A stretch of 64,000 bases of DNA from Spirosoma sp. (GCF_026391055.1 NZ_JAPLET010000026.1:434001-498000), one strand, 5' to 3'. Positions 8,398 to 16,815 are shown, counted from the first letter of the stretch. Notes: a model not told the origin generated them from the letters alone. A program made the numbers and translations.

Positions 8398-8473
8398 GTG
8401 AGTCATAGAGTCCGAATACGTACGTATGATAGACTTCCTATTTTTACTTACAACTTAAGGCTTTATGACTTAC
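8398..8473 (+). repeat. Long stem-loop between etfA and the nuclease gene
   Basis: GTGAGTCATAGAGTC (8398-8412) can pair along all 15 positions with GGCTTTATGACTTAC (8459-8473) when G-U pairs are allowed in the + strand RNA. The arms show 7-8 nt units (GAGTCAT, AGAGTCC; CTTTATGA, CTTACGA). It begins four bases after the etfA stop and a T-run (CTTTTTG) follows, so it may terminate etfBA transcription. Confidence 0.55.
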
Positions 8474-8495
8474 GACTTTTTGTTAATTTCGCATC

Positions 8496-9092
8496 GTGGA
8501 TAAGATTAAGCTGGAAATACTAGGACTTTCGCCCAGCCAGTCGCAATCAGGCTCGTTTGCGTTGGTATTAGGAGAGGAATATGGCAACCGTCGGTTGCCG
8601 ATCATCATTGGCATGTTCGAAGCGCAGGCCATTGCTATTGAAATAGAAAAGATTGTGCCAAACAGGCCAATGACCCATGATTTGTTCAAGCAATTTGCGG
8701 AGCAATTCAAATTTACGGTCCGTGAAATCATGATCTCTGATCTGCGCGAAGGTATTTTCTTTGCTAAAATCGTTTGTTTTGATGGCGTTCGCGAATCGGT
8801 CATTGATGCCCGGCCATCTGACGCCATAGCCATTGGGATTCGATTTGATGTCCCCATTTACACGAATGAGTCTATTTTATCCGAAGCGGGTATTACGGCC
8901 AGTGGTACCGATGAGGAAGAAGAGCAGGAAGAACTTGTTCGTTCATCAAATCGCCCATCAACACGATCTTTTGGCGATCAATTAAAAAACGCAACATCGG
9001 AGGAATTGCAGCGCATGCTCGAAGAAGCACTCGGCAACGAAGAGTATGAACGGGCGGCAAAGATTCGCGACGAAATGAGTAAGCGTAACTAA
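8496..9092 (+). CDS. Bifunctional nuclease family protein with UVR motif
   Basis: 198 residues from a GTG start; no ATG lies nearby and the conserved MDKIKLEILGLSPSQSQSGSFALVL begins exactly here. Residues about 1-135 are the DUF151 bifunctional nuclease domain (GNRRLPIIIGMFEAQAIAIEIEK, ESVIDARPSDAIAIGIR). After an acidic linker, residues about 165-198 form a UvrB/UvrC-type UVR motif (LQRMLEEALGNEEYERAAKIRDEM). DUF151 proteins include a structurally characterised Thermotoga protein and plant nucleases. The UVR helix hairpin suggests protein-protein contact. The in vivo substrate is not known from sequence. Confidence 0.9.
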   Translation: MDKIKLEILGLSPSQSQSGSFALVLGEEYGNRRLPIIIGMFEAQAIAIEIEKIVPNRPMTHDLFKQFAEQFKFTVREIMISDLREGIFFAKIVCFDGVRESVIDARPSDAIAIGIRFDVPIYTNESILSEAGITASGTDEEEEQEELVRSSNRPSTRSFGDQLKNATSEELQRMLEEALGNEEYERAAKIRDEMSKRN

Positions 9093-9112
9093 CCAATTTT
9101 TCTCCATTAATA

Positions 9113-9146
9113 AAAAAAGCCATCTCGCCGGGAAGATGGCTTTTTT
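9113..9146. terminator. Bidirectional intrinsic terminator
   Basis: Stem AAAAAAGCCATCT (9113-9125) and AGATGGCTTTTTT (9134-9146), perfect, with an 8-nt loop and T-runs on both strands. It lies between the convergent nuclease gene (stop 9092) and the PPC-domain gene (stop 9148). Confidence 0.9.
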
Positions 9147-9147
9147 G

Positions 9148-9657
9148 CTATTTTCTTTTGCGTTTCCGAATGACCAGTTCCTGATAACCGAATGTCGGGT
9201 CAGGCTCGCGCGTATAATTGAGGTCAGGAAATGTTCCAATTACCAGCTCTGCGGTCGTGTACACCCTACACCCATCTAGCAAGTGCCCACCAATTGTACG
9301 TCCGGTTGAATCAGAAACGGATAGGTGTAGATGACTACCCGTAGTTGAGAGTGTCCCAACCAGAGACACAATTTCGAAATGCCCTTTCCATTCGCTAGCA
9401 TTTTCCTGATTGGCCAAACGTAGCGTTACATCCGTTAAGCTACCTACGCAGGTCAATACCGCGCCAGCACCAATCCGCTCTTTCTGTACAATCGTTTCTA
9501 ATGCTTTTTTTATGTCTTGCCCCGGCTTTAGCCGCACCGAATAGGTCTGCATAGTGGATGAAGACAGGGGTGTATAAAGAGGCTGTGATTGTGCGTCAGA
9601 CATAACAATAAAGAGTTGAATGAGAATTGCCAACAAACATTTCTGAAGTTTATTCAT
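9148..9657 (-). CDS. Exported PPC-domain (DUF296) protein
   Basis: 169 residues from the ATG at 9657 (MNKLQKCLLAILIQLFIVMSDAQSQ); an ATG two codons upstream is equally possible. The N-terminal hydrophobic stretch looks like a signal peptide. Residues about 40-165 are a PPC/DUF296 domain: YSVRLKPGQDIKKALETIV, IGAGAVLTCVGSLTDVTLRLA, FEIVSLVGTLSTTGSHLHLSVSD and GGHLLDGCRVYTTAELVIG. The domain is best known from plant AT-hook DNA-binding proteins, while bacterial members are often single-domain. The GSHLHLS segment supplies the histidines that bind metal in some members. An exported version makes a DNA-binding role unlikely. Confidence 0.85.
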   Translation of the reverse strand: MNKLQKCLLAILIQLFIVMSDAQSQPLYTPLSSSTMQTYSVRLKPGQDIKKALETIVQKERIGAGAVLTCVGSLTDVTLRLANQENASEWKGHFEIVSLVGTLSTTGSHLHLSVSDSTGRTIGGHLLDGCRVYTTAELVIGTFPDLNYTREPDPTFGYQELVIRKRKRK

Positions 9658-9692
9658 CGTCATCGTTACAATTTATACTATGCATCAAACAT

Positions 9693-9726
9693 AAAAAAAC
9701 CGGGAGCGTTGGCCCCCGGTTTTTTT
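9693..9726. terminator. Bidirectional intrinsic terminator
   Basis: AAAAAAACCGGG (9693-9704) pairs with CCCGGTTTTTTT (9715-9726) around a 10-nt loop. It lies 17 bp beyond the stop of the minus-strand gene at 9743-11773 and ends that transcript before the PPC gene. Confidence 0.88.
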
Positions 9727-9742
9727 AGCAACTATTACTTTA

Positions 9743-11773
9743 TTACTCAACACCAAAGACGGCAGTTGAACGACGACCGCTGTTGCCAGCTCGGCGTGTT
9801 GCTTTCTTAGGCGCTGGTGGTGCTAATAACTTAGCTTTCTGCGCATCTGTCAATGGCTTCAGATCAGTAATTGAGTAGCTGTTGTCGCTAATCGTTGTGT
9901 TGAAGCTTCCTATCACTTGCTCAGGCTGACCGTTAGCTGGCAGTTTTGTAACTGTGAATACAGCGCGGAAGTACTGAACCTGCGGACGTACGCGACGACC
10001 TTTGAAGCGGATAGCATTGCCACTTTCGATCTTAGCTTTTTCAGCCTGTAACTGTTGAGCTAAGCTGCCTGGCAGTTCATTCAGGTTGAGGATAACCGTG
10101 TTTGTATCGAATTCAACCGTACTGTTTGCGAGTGCGCGGTTGAAACCACGGTAACGAAGACGAGTAACAGTGTCACCAACGGAGGTAACCGTACCATTAC
10201 AGTAACAAACGTTAGCCACCTCACGAGTATACGGCGTACGATAATACACCTCTAAACGCTCCAGTCTGTGACGGAATCTCGAATCAACAATAGTAGTGCG
10301 CGGACGAATGCTTGCGAAGCTTGTCGTAGCAACTTCACTCATACATGTGCCACATTTAGCAACTTGCTTGTTGTGAACGGTCACGTAGTAGAAGCCTGGA
10401 TTGATCTGACCATTTGAGAAATAAGCAGTTGGGAAGGGCAGCGATGTATCGGTAGTATTCTCTACTTGAGCGATAACTTGATCTGTTGCACCAGCAGCTA
10501 CTGAATCTGCGCGGTAATATAAACGAGCCGTGAACGTTTCGTTTTTCGGACTTGGAGTCGTACTGCGCCAGCTAATCACAGGAGCAGTAGCGGCCGTATT
10601 AACCGGAGCCGACTGTTGCGCGTTTGTGCTGTCAACAAAGGCAAGTGAAGCACCTTTTAGCGAAGCACCGTTAAACTGTACGTTCAATTCAGGAATCTGT
10701 TCGCAGGTTGGGCAGGTAACAGGAGCTTTAGGAATAAGTTTCTTTTGAACGAATCCTTTCCGTAGCGCTATACCAGCACTAAATCCACCATGCTTACGCT
10801 TGAACTCATAGAGTTGATCGTCAACCCCATTGATGATCAGGTAATTCAACTGTGTGATGAAGCCTTGTCCCTGAATACCAATGTTCCAGTTGTTACGCAA
10901 TGGGAAGAAGATAGCAGCCGATCCTAAGGCGCCCAGATGGTAAAGGCGGGAGCTAGGATTTACTGACCGAATCAGACCGCCACCCTCAACAAACGAAGGA
11001 ACTCCATTCGGCAACGTTATCGTCGACGGTGTGAAAGCCGTGATGGTTGCTGCTTCGGTACGGAACAGACCACCACGCGCACCTAACTCGATAAAGGTAG
11101 TTGCATCCGGATTCCGGCGACTGCGGGCCAGTGTGAACGTAAGAACTGGTCCAACTGTCAGGAACATATCTTCTGAAGCACGCTGACGGATAGTTACCTG
11201 ATCATTTGTAAAGCCCCGGGCATTAGCCAGGCCGTATAAATAATCGCGATAAACACTCCGGGTAATATAGTTTTGGTAGCCAAAAGCTGCCCCGATACCG
11301 AAACGGAGTCGACGGGTAGCTGGCGTCAAAAAGTAATCTACATTAGCCGTAACATTGAAACCTGCACCGTTATAAAGCGTTTTGTCACGCTTATTAGGGC
11401 CAAAGGTGTTCTCCCAGGTACCGCAGTAAGCAAAGTTAGGTCCTGCAAAAAGACCTACCCGCCATGGCGACAGTCGCCGTACTAAGATAAATGTTTGAAA
11501 GGTTGTATCGCAGTCATCCAGTTCAGCAACATCACTTGCCTGCGCTTTGAAATCACTTCGCTTGAGGGTATCAGTGTAAACACCTTTACCCAGGCGATAA
11601 ATCTTTTCGCGCTGGTAGTTGCCACTAGGGGCAGTTGTTGATGGACTAACTGTTGCGGGTTGAACCCGGACTGTGTCAGCCTGTTGAGCAAGGCTAACAG
11701 AAGGTATTGCAAAACTTAGCAACACGAGTCCAGCCAGCATCCTCATGGGGTGTTGTTGGATAAATGTTCGCAT
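9743..11773 (-). CDS. Large outer-membrane-type protein of unknown function
   Basis: 676 residues from the ATG at 11773; an upstream TTG at 11797 is less likely. A signal peptide runs to about IPSVSLAQQ. Residues about 100-340 alternate aromatic and polar residues in strands typical of an outer-membrane beta-barrel (WRVGLFAGPNFAYC, LRFGIGAAFGYQNY, ATTFIELGARGGLF, FSAGIALRKGF). A CPTCEQIPELNVQFNGASL segment follows, with a CxxC pair, then beta-rich domains (SFASIRPRTTIVDSRFRHRLERLEVYYRT) and a basic tail. I do not recognise the family. It stands alone between a terminator and a long AT-rich gap. Confidence 0.72.
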   Translation of the reverse strand: MRTFIQQHPMRMLAGLVLLSFAIPSVSLAQQADTVRVQPATVSPSTTAPSGNYQREKIYRLGKGVYTDTLKRSDFKAQASDVAELDDCDTTFQTFILVRRLSPWRVGLFAGPNFAYCGTWENTFGPNKRDKTLYNGAGFNVTANVDYFLTPATRRLRFGIGAAFGYQNYITRSVYRDYLYGLANARGFTNDQVTIRQRASEDMFLTVGPVLTFTLARSRRNPDATTFIELGARGGLFRTEAATITAFTPSTITLPNGVPSFVEGGGLIRSVNPSSRLYHLGALGSAAIFFPLRNNWNIGIQGQGFITQLNYLIINGVDDQLYEFKRKHGGFSAGIALRKGFVQKKLIPKAPVTCPTCEQIPELNVQFNGASLKGASLAFVDSTNAQQSAPVNTAATAPVISWRSTTPSPKNETFTARLYYRADSVAAGATDQVIAQVENTTDTSLPFPTAYFSNGQINPGFYYVTVHNKQVAKCGTCMSEVATTSFASIRPRTTIVDSRFRHRLERLEVYYRTPYTREVANVCYCNGTVTSVGDTVTRLRYRGFNRALANSTVEFDTNTVILNLNELPGSLAQQLQAEKAKIESGNAIRFKGRRVRPQVQYFRAVFTVTKLPANGQPEQVIGSFNTTISDNSYSITDLKPLTDAQKAKLLAPPAPKKATRRAGNSGRRSTAVFGVE

Positions 11774-12753
11774 ATTTATTGGGTTAATTTGACGCAATGT
11801 TTCCGACTAAACTTTTAATCTTCCAAATATGGCTACGGAAATTTAGGCAACGGCCAATCCACTAGCCCCGTGGATTTTTGAGTCTTTTGTTGGTAATCAT
11901 TCATAGTGAGTGATATTAATAAACTACTGTTCACATGTATGACTAACTTCATCGACAAATGTTTCTCAGATTTAACTTTTTTTCTCAGGCTATCTGAAAA
12001 ATACCGTTATCCTTAACTTATGGTCAAGAAATTTGACCGGCCACATAGACCATTTTCCAGGAGCACCCAAGAAACGGCCCAAAAATCCGCTTTTTTTTGC
12101 AATGTTAAGACTGAATCGCAAAAATTAGTCCACAGTTCAATTTTTTTTTCAAAAGACATCGCTGTACAGAAGCCACATCTTGGCTCCCCGTCTTTATTTC
12201 AATATGGGCTCAGGTTCGACAATCAATTCACTTCGCACCACTATTACTCATTTCGGGTAATCGTGTTTGAAAGTAATTGACTTTTTATTGTTTGTCAATA
12301 ATAGCAAGAATACAAGGATAAAAAAACAATTCTTCTATCTAGCCCGAAACTATGCGAAAAACCATGGCATATTTTCATTTCTTCTCAGATTATTTCTATT
12401 ACTAACAACTATTCCAAAAAATTTGTAGCTAATGAAACTAAGGGTGTCTCCCTATTAAAGGCGTTGACTTCTTTCCAGACACTCAATTCAGACTTATTAG
12501 CTCACTATCTGGCAGACTTTCGTACCGGAATTTTACCTAATTAGATACTACACTAATTATGCCTTGAGTGAGTCGAGATCAATATTGATGCACTTGGTGT
12601 GACAGCGTTTAGGCAAATTAGGACTTAAATTATAGTCTGGTAGCTTTCTACTCAATGCGGGCAAAGCCTAAATTTGTTACAAGCAAAAACGCTTAAATTA
12701 GTTAACAAACTATTCGTCATAGATGCGCGAAATGAATGTCTTAACCAACTTAT
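11774..12753. other. AT-rich gene-poor region
   Basis: About 980 bp between the start of the large outer-membrane-type gene and the stop of the thioesterase gene. It has poly-A and poly-T runs and no convincing coding region. An 86-codon frame at 12020-12280 has no recognisable features. No tRNA, palindrome or direct repeat was seen. It may hold the promoter of the 9743-11773 gene, a small RNA, or a decayed gene. Confidence 0.5.
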
Positions 12754-13197
12754 TCAAATTTTAATAGATGTTTGAATCAGGTTTGTACTACATTTTGCGA
12801 TAACCTTGCCATTTGCGGCTACAATTCTTCCTTCGCAATGAATTATATTCTTGCCTTCACGAATGACTTCAGCCGTTGCTGTCACAACCTCTCCTTCACG
12901 GGAGGCATGCAAAAAGTCAACAGTTAGATTTACAGACGTATAAGCATACTCCCGGCCAAGGGAATAAACCATAGCTCCAATTAAATCATCCAGAATGGCC
13001 GAAGCAGCTCCCCCATGCAGAACACCTGCTGGATTTGTCATTTCGCTGCGTACAGTAAAATCAGCGACTAGCCTACCATAATTTACTGCAATAATCTTAC
13101 CATTTAACCATCTGCCGAAGGGGGATGGACTGATGTCCATGCTTTTCCCGATTTTAGAGCGGAAGAATTCCAGACGAGGGTTTGTTATTTCGTTCAT
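12754..13197 (-). CDS. PaaI-like hotdog-fold thioesterase
   Basis: 147 residues from the ATG at 13197 (MNEITNPRLEFFRSKIGKSM); an ATG six codons upstream is possible. A single hotdog domain with the PaaI motif GVLHGGAASAILDDLIGAMVY, in which His and Asp are the expected catalytic residues, and TVDFLHASREGEVVTATAEV. Family members hydrolyse acyl-CoA or aryl-CoA thioesters in the cytoplasm, often phenylacetate intermediates. It is divergent from the phosphosulfolactate-synthase-like gene. The substrate is unknown, and no phenylacetate genes are nearby. Confidence 0.9.
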   Translation of the reverse strand: MNEITNPRLEFFRSKIGKSMDISPSPFGRWLNGKIIAVNYGRLVADFTVRSEMTNPAGVLHGGAASAILDDLIGAMVYSLGREYAYTSVNLTVDFLHASREGEVVTATAEVIREGKNIIHCEGRIVAANGKVIAKCSTNLIQTSIKI

Positions 13198-13261
13198 AAT
13201 AGGCAAAAATAGCATTTAACTAAGCCAAACGTCCAAAAGATGCTATAATGTCTGTACTTTC

Positions 13262-13293
13262 TTGGGAGTTTTTCAAGAGTTGTACTACTTTTG
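13262..13293 (+). promoter_or_regulatory. Bacteroidota-type promoter of the ComA-like gene
   Basis: TTG at 13262-13264, a 21-bp spacer and TACTTTTG at 13286-13293 match TTG-N17-23-TAnnTTTG. The start codon is at 13327. A small hairpin, GGGCGT (13293-13298) with ACGCCC (13306-13311), would sit near the start of the transcript. Confidence 0.6.
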
Positions 13294-13326
13294 GGCGTTT
13301 TTAATACGCCCACGAAATTACTTCTC

Positions 13327-14091
13327 ATGAATTATACGCTTACGCAGATACCCGAACGCACCCTAAAACCCCGTCAAAGTGGCTTGACAATGGTTATGGA
13401 TAAAGGGTTAAGCCTTCGGGAAGTAGAGGATTTTTTATCTGTTTCTGCTGATCACACAGACATCGTTAAACTCGGATGGGCAACTTCGTTTGTTACCCCA
13501 AGGCTTAAAGAAAAGCTGGCGATCTACCGGGAAGCTGGCATCCCTGTCTATTTCGGTGGAACATTATTTGAGGCTTTTGTTGTGAGAAAGCAATTTGATG
13601 AATACCGAAAGTTGCTGGACCGGTACGAAATGGCTTATGCTGAAGTGTCGGATGGGTCTATTGACATGAATCAGGATGATAAGTGTGAGTACATCCGGAA
13701 GCTGGCAACACAGGTAACCGTTTTATCGGAAGTAGGCTCTAAAGATGAGGCTAAAATTATACCTCCTTACAAATGGATTCAATTGATGAAAGCCGAACTT
13801 GAGGCAGGTGCCTGGAAAGTTATCGGGGAAGCCCGTGAGGGTGGTACCGTTGGTTTATTTCGGTCCAGTGGCGAAGTTCGACAGGGTCTGGTCGAAGAAA
13901 TTTTAACCCAGGTTCCATTTGAAAGAATTCTTTGGGAGGCCCCTCAGAAAGAGCAGCAGGTGTGGTTTGTTAAACTCCTGGGTGCTAATGTCAATCTTGG
14001 CAACATTGCCCCTCATGAAGTAATTCCTTTAGAAACGATCCGATTAGGGCTTCGGGGAGACACCTTTTCACATTTTTTAGATAAGGAATAA
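13327..14091 (+). CDS. Phosphosulfolactate synthase (ComA) family protein
   Basis: 254 residues from the ATG at 13327. The whole length fits the ComA family TIM barrel: RQSGLTMVMDKGLSLREVEDFL, ADHTDIVKLGWATSFV, GIPVYFGGTLFEAFV, YAEVSDGSIDMN, VLSEVGSKDEAKIIPPYKWIQ, VIGEAREGGTVGLFRSSG and NVNLGNIAPHEVIPLETIRLGLR. ComA adds sulfite to phosphoenolpyruvate in coenzyme M synthesis. The same family includes plant heat-stress Hsa32 and bacterial proteins of unproven reaction. The host is not expected to make coenzyme M, so sulfolactate or sulfonolipid chemistry is only a possibility. Followed by DedA and aroE genes. Confidence 0.85.
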   Translation: MNYTLTQIPERTLKPRQSGLTMVMDKGLSLREVEDFLSVSADHTDIVKLGWATSFVTPRLKEKLAIYREAGIPVYFGGTLFEAFVVRKQFDEYRKLLDRYEMAYAEVSDGSIDMNQDDKCEYIRKLATQVTVLSEVGSKDEAKIIPPYKWIQLMKAELEAGAWKVIGEAREGGTVGLFRSSGEVRQGLVEEILTQVPFERILWEAPQKEQQVWFVKLLGANVNLGNIAPHEVIPLETIRLGLRGDTFSHFLDKE

Positions 14092-14167
14092 TAGCCTGCA
14101 CATAACCAGCGAACGACGCGTTTTCTTTCGATGGTATGACTGGCTATTAGCACTTAACTCCTTTCTC

Positions 14168-14809
14168 ATGGACCTTATAAAATCGTTACTTGATTTTTTG
14201 CTTCACCTCGATCGTTATCTCGATTTGTGGGCAAACGAATATGGCGTGTTACTATATGCTATTCTCTTTCTGATTGTATTCACAGAGACTGGCCTTATTT
14301 TTATGCCACTGCTGCCCGGCGATTCGCTGTTATTCGCGGCAGGTGCCCTGGCGGCTCGCCCCACAAATGAACTTAGCGTTTGGGTTATTATCCCCCTCCT
14401 CATCATAGCCGCCCTTATGGGCGATAATGTCAATTATTTTGTGGGTAAATACTTGGGGACCAAGATTAAATCACGGGAGCGAATTCTGTTCTTTAAGCGC
14501 GAGTACATTGCTGAGACGGAGAAGTTTTATGCCAAATACGGCGGACGAACCGTTATTATAGCCCGGTTTATACCTATCGTTCGGACCATTGCTCCGTTTG
14601 TTGCCGGCGCCGGTAGCATGAGTTATGGTACGTATATTAAATTCTGTATTATGGGTGCCATCCTGTGGGTAACCAGCATTTCGTTGTTGGGTTATTTCTT
14701 CGGTAACTTCCCCATTGTTCAGAAAAACTTCGAATTAGTAGTCTTTGGTATCGTTGGTCTATCTATACTTCCGATCATTTTCGAATTTGTTAAGAAAAAG
14801 ATGCGGTAA
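14168..14809 (+). CDS. DedA family membrane protein
   Basis: 213 residues with about five hydrophobic segments (near 20-45, 60-80, 140-165, 175-190 and 195-208). Family motifs are FTETGLIFMPLLPGDSLLF and GRTVIIARFIPIVRTIAPFVAGAGSM, with the arginines typical of DedA/SNARE-associated proteins. The protein is in the inner membrane. Some family members are undecaprenyl-phosphate or phospholipid flippases linked to proton motive force. It is 77 bp downstream of the ComA-like gene and is followed by an intrinsic terminator, so it may end that transcript. Confidence 0.92.
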   Translation: MDLIKSLLDFLLHLDRYLDLWANEYGVLLYAILFLIVFTETGLIFMPLLPGDSLLFAAGALAARPTNELSVWVIIPLLIIAALMGDNVNYFVGKYLGTKIKSRERILFFKREYIAETEKFYAKYGGRTVIIARFIPIVRTIAPFVAGAGSMSYGTYIKFCIMGAILWVTSISLLGYFFGNFPIVQKNFELVVFGIVGLSILPIIFEFVKKKMR

Positions 14810-14834
14810 GTTTTCGTTATACTGTTCTTTCTTT

Positions 14835-14872
14835 GACTATGCCATTGCTTTTGCGGTGGCATAGTCTTTTTT
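14835..14872 (+). terminator. Intrinsic terminator after dedA-like gene
   Basis: Perfect stem GACTATGCCA (14835-14844) and TGGCATAGTC (14857-14866) followed by TTTTTT. It ends only 12 bp before the aroE start codon, so aroE either relies on read-through or has an overlapping promoter. Confidence 0.85.
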
Positions 14873-14884
14873 AAATCAATACCC

Positions 14885-15628
14885 ATGACTCGTTACGGCC
14901 TGATCGGCTTTCCACTTACGCATTCGTTTTCCAAACGGTACTTTACCGAAAAATTTATCCGTGAAAACATTTCCGATAGCCAGTATGAGCTGTTCGAGAT
15001 GCCAGACCTTTCTACTTTATCTGATTTACTCGCTACACCAGACCTGCGTGGTCTGAACGTTACCATTCCGTATAAACAGTCCGTTCTACCTTATTTGAAT
15101 CAGTTAGATCCCTCAGCCGAAAAAATTGGTGCGGTCAATGTCATCAAGTTTGAAGCTGATGGCTCACGAACGGGTTATAATTCGGATTACTTTGGTTTTC
15201 GGCAATCGCTGACCGACTGGCTAACTGCTCTGAAACGTACAACAGAAGGTTTACAGGCTTTGGTATTGGGTACAGGAGGTGCATCAAAAGCTGTGACGGT
15301 CGCTTTGGCTGATTTAGGCATCCCTTTCCGGTATGTTTCACGTACAGAAGCAGCCAACACACTAACCTACACTGACCTTCCGGACGTAATAAACAAGTAT
15401 GAGTTGATCATCAATGGTTCTCCAGTTGGTACATATCCTCATATCGAAGCAGCCCCTGCCATACCGTATGCACAACTAACCGAACGCCACTTGCTGTACG
15501 ACTTAGTGTACAATCCTGCCGAAACGACCTTTATGCAACTTGGTAGCCAGCACGGTGCATCGGTTCATAACGGGCTACGAATGCTTGAGCTTCAAGCCGA
15601 AAAGGCGTGGGAAATCTGGCAGCAATGA
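14885..15628 (+). CDS. aroE: Shikimate dehydrogenase
   Basis: 247 residues, slightly short for the family as usual in Bacteroidota. The N-terminal substrate domain has GLIGFPLTHSFSKRYF, with the two serines that bind shikimate, NVTIPYKQSV with the catalytic lysine, and GYNSDYFGF with the aspartate. The C-terminal NADP domain has VLGTGGASKAVTVAL. The C-terminus has NGLRMLELQAEKAWEIW. It reduces 3-dehydroshikimate to shikimate in the cytoplasm for aromatic amino acids and folate. No other shikimate-pathway gene is in the window except the TrpG/PabA-like gene near 36.5 kb. Confidence 0.95.
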   Translation: MTRYGLIGFPLTHSFSKRYFTEKFIRENISDSQYELFEMPDLSTLSDLLATPDLRGLNVTIPYKQSVLPYLNQLDPSAEKIGAVNVIKFEADGSRTGYNSDYFGFRQSLTDWLTALKRTTEGLQALVLGTGGASKAVTVALADLGIPFRYVSRTEAANTLTYTDLPDVINKYELIINGSPVGTYPHIEAAPAIPYAQLTERHLLYDLVYNPAETTFMQLGSQHGASVHNGLRMLELQAEKAWEIWQQ

Positions 15629-15676
15629 CTTACGAAACCCTTTGATTTTTACATCTAGCCATAAACAGCCAATCAA

Positions 15677-15961
15677 ATGCCTCTTTTAGTATTTGCAACA
15701 ATTACCGCCAGACCTGGTGCCGCAGACGATCTTAAACTTGCTCTGCACGAACTCGTTCAGGAAGTAAGAACGGAAGCTGCTTGTCAGCTTTATGAGTTGT
15801 ATCAAAGCACAGAGTATCCAGAACGTTTTATCATGCACGAACGCTGGGATGACGAGGCTGGTCTGCTGGCGCATAGCCAGATGCCACATATGAAGGTCTT
15901 CGGCGATAAAGCCAAAGACTGGCTGGCAGGACCAGCCGAGTTAACCAAAGTGGCTGTCTAA
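15677..15961 (+). CDS. Antibiotic biosynthesis monooxygenase (ABM) fold protein
   Basis: 94 residues forming one ferredoxin-like ABM domain: LLVFATITARPGAADDLKLALHELVQEVRTEAACQLYELYQS, then PERFIMHERWDDEAGLLAHSQMPHMKVF. Members include quinol monooxygenases (YgiN) and haem or polyketide monooxygenases, usually dimers without cofactor. The ERW and H-x(2)-MPHM residues are typical. It is 48 bp after aroE on the same strand and may be cotranscribed. The substrate is unknown. Confidence 0.88.
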   Translation: MPLLVFATITARPGAADDLKLALHELVQEVRTEAACQLYELYQSTEYPERFIMHERWDDEAGLLAHSQMPHMKVFGDKAKDWLAGPAELTKVAV

Positions 15962-15981
15962 CTTAATCTGCCCTGATTAAT

Positions 15982-16755
15982 TTAGAGACATATCTCGCTC
16001 ATCCGGTTCTCATCCATGACAAATACATTAAAGTCAACCTGTCCCCTTATGCCCTGTACCAGCCCACTCTGATTATGTTGCCAGAGGTATAATTTATCCG
16101 GGTTATAACTGCGCAGATGACTAGCCGAATAGTCAGCGATCCAGAGGGGGTAATCATCCAGATTACCCTTGATGTATCTACGATACAGGTTACCGTTGGT
16201 GTAAATGATTGGGCGAGCCTGATAATGATCCTCAATCGTCTGGAGCCACACGCGTAACCCGTTCACGATTGTTTCGTCGCTCTGTCCATTGACTACTTCG
16301 AAGTCGACGACCGGCGCAAAATCGCCTTCGCTCAGGTCTACGTTCCGAATAAAATTATTGGCTTGTTTGAGTGGATCGCGGGTGGGGTGGTAAAAATGAT
16401 AGGCCCCCCGCCGAAGAGCCGATTTCTTAGCTTCACGCCAATTCTTTTTAAAGTGCTTGTCGGCCAGGGTAGCTCCCTCGGTTGCTTTTATAAAGACAAA
16501 CTGTAAACGGACACCATACGCTTCCATTTTTCGAACCCTTGCCCAGTCAATGCGGTCATTGTGCCGGGATACATCGATACCATGAATACCGTATCGCATG
16601 GGCAGTCGAATACCAAACGCCTGAATAAACTGCCAGTCCATGCTCTCTGGCCGACGCCATCTGACGATCCAAATTGTGACTAACACCAACAGAATTCCCG
16701 CAATCCAAAGGCCATACCGTCGAGCAATGAGATTGAAAAGAACTCGATTTTTCAT
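15982..16755 (-). CDS. Membrane-anchored GH25 lysozyme
   Basis: 257 residues. An N-terminal transmembrane helix (about residues 15-32, flanked by arginines) anchors a glycoside hydrolase family 25 domain. Motifs are GIDVSRHNDRIDW with the conserved Asp near 61, FIKATEG, GAYHFYHPTRDP, VVDFEVV with the catalytic Asp-x-Glu near 151-153, YTNGNLYRRYI, LWIADY, WQH and VDFNVF. GH25 enzymes cleave the beta-1,4 bond between MurNAc and GlcNAc in peptidoglycan. The topology places the enzyme in the periplasm, so it is more likely to remodel the cell's own wall than to be phage-derived. Confidence 0.93.
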   Translation of the reverse strand: MKNRVLFNLIARRYGLWIAGILLVLVTIWIVRWRRPESMDWQFIQAFGIRLPMRYGIHGIDVSRHNDRIDWARVRKMEAYGVRLQFVFIKATEGATLADKHFKKNWREAKKSALRRGAYHFYHPTRDPLKQANNFIRNVDLSEGDFAPVVDFEVVNGQSDETIVNGLRVWLQTIEDHYQARPIIYTNGNLYRRYIKGNLDDYPLWIADYSASHLRSYNPDKLYLWQHNQSGLVQGIRGQVDFNVFVMDENRMSEICL

Positions 16756-16815
16756 GTAGCTAGTTAATTAATAATCCAAAAATACAGGTTTAGCGCTGAA
16801 CATCCCGAACATAAA

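Noticed and set aside
12020..12280. 86-codon open frame in the AT-rich gap
   Set aside because: Low-complexity, with no recognisable domain or start signal; coding is not supported.
15982..16755. Prophage lysin
   Set aside because: A transmembrane anchor and the absence of phage genes favour a cellular wall enzyme.
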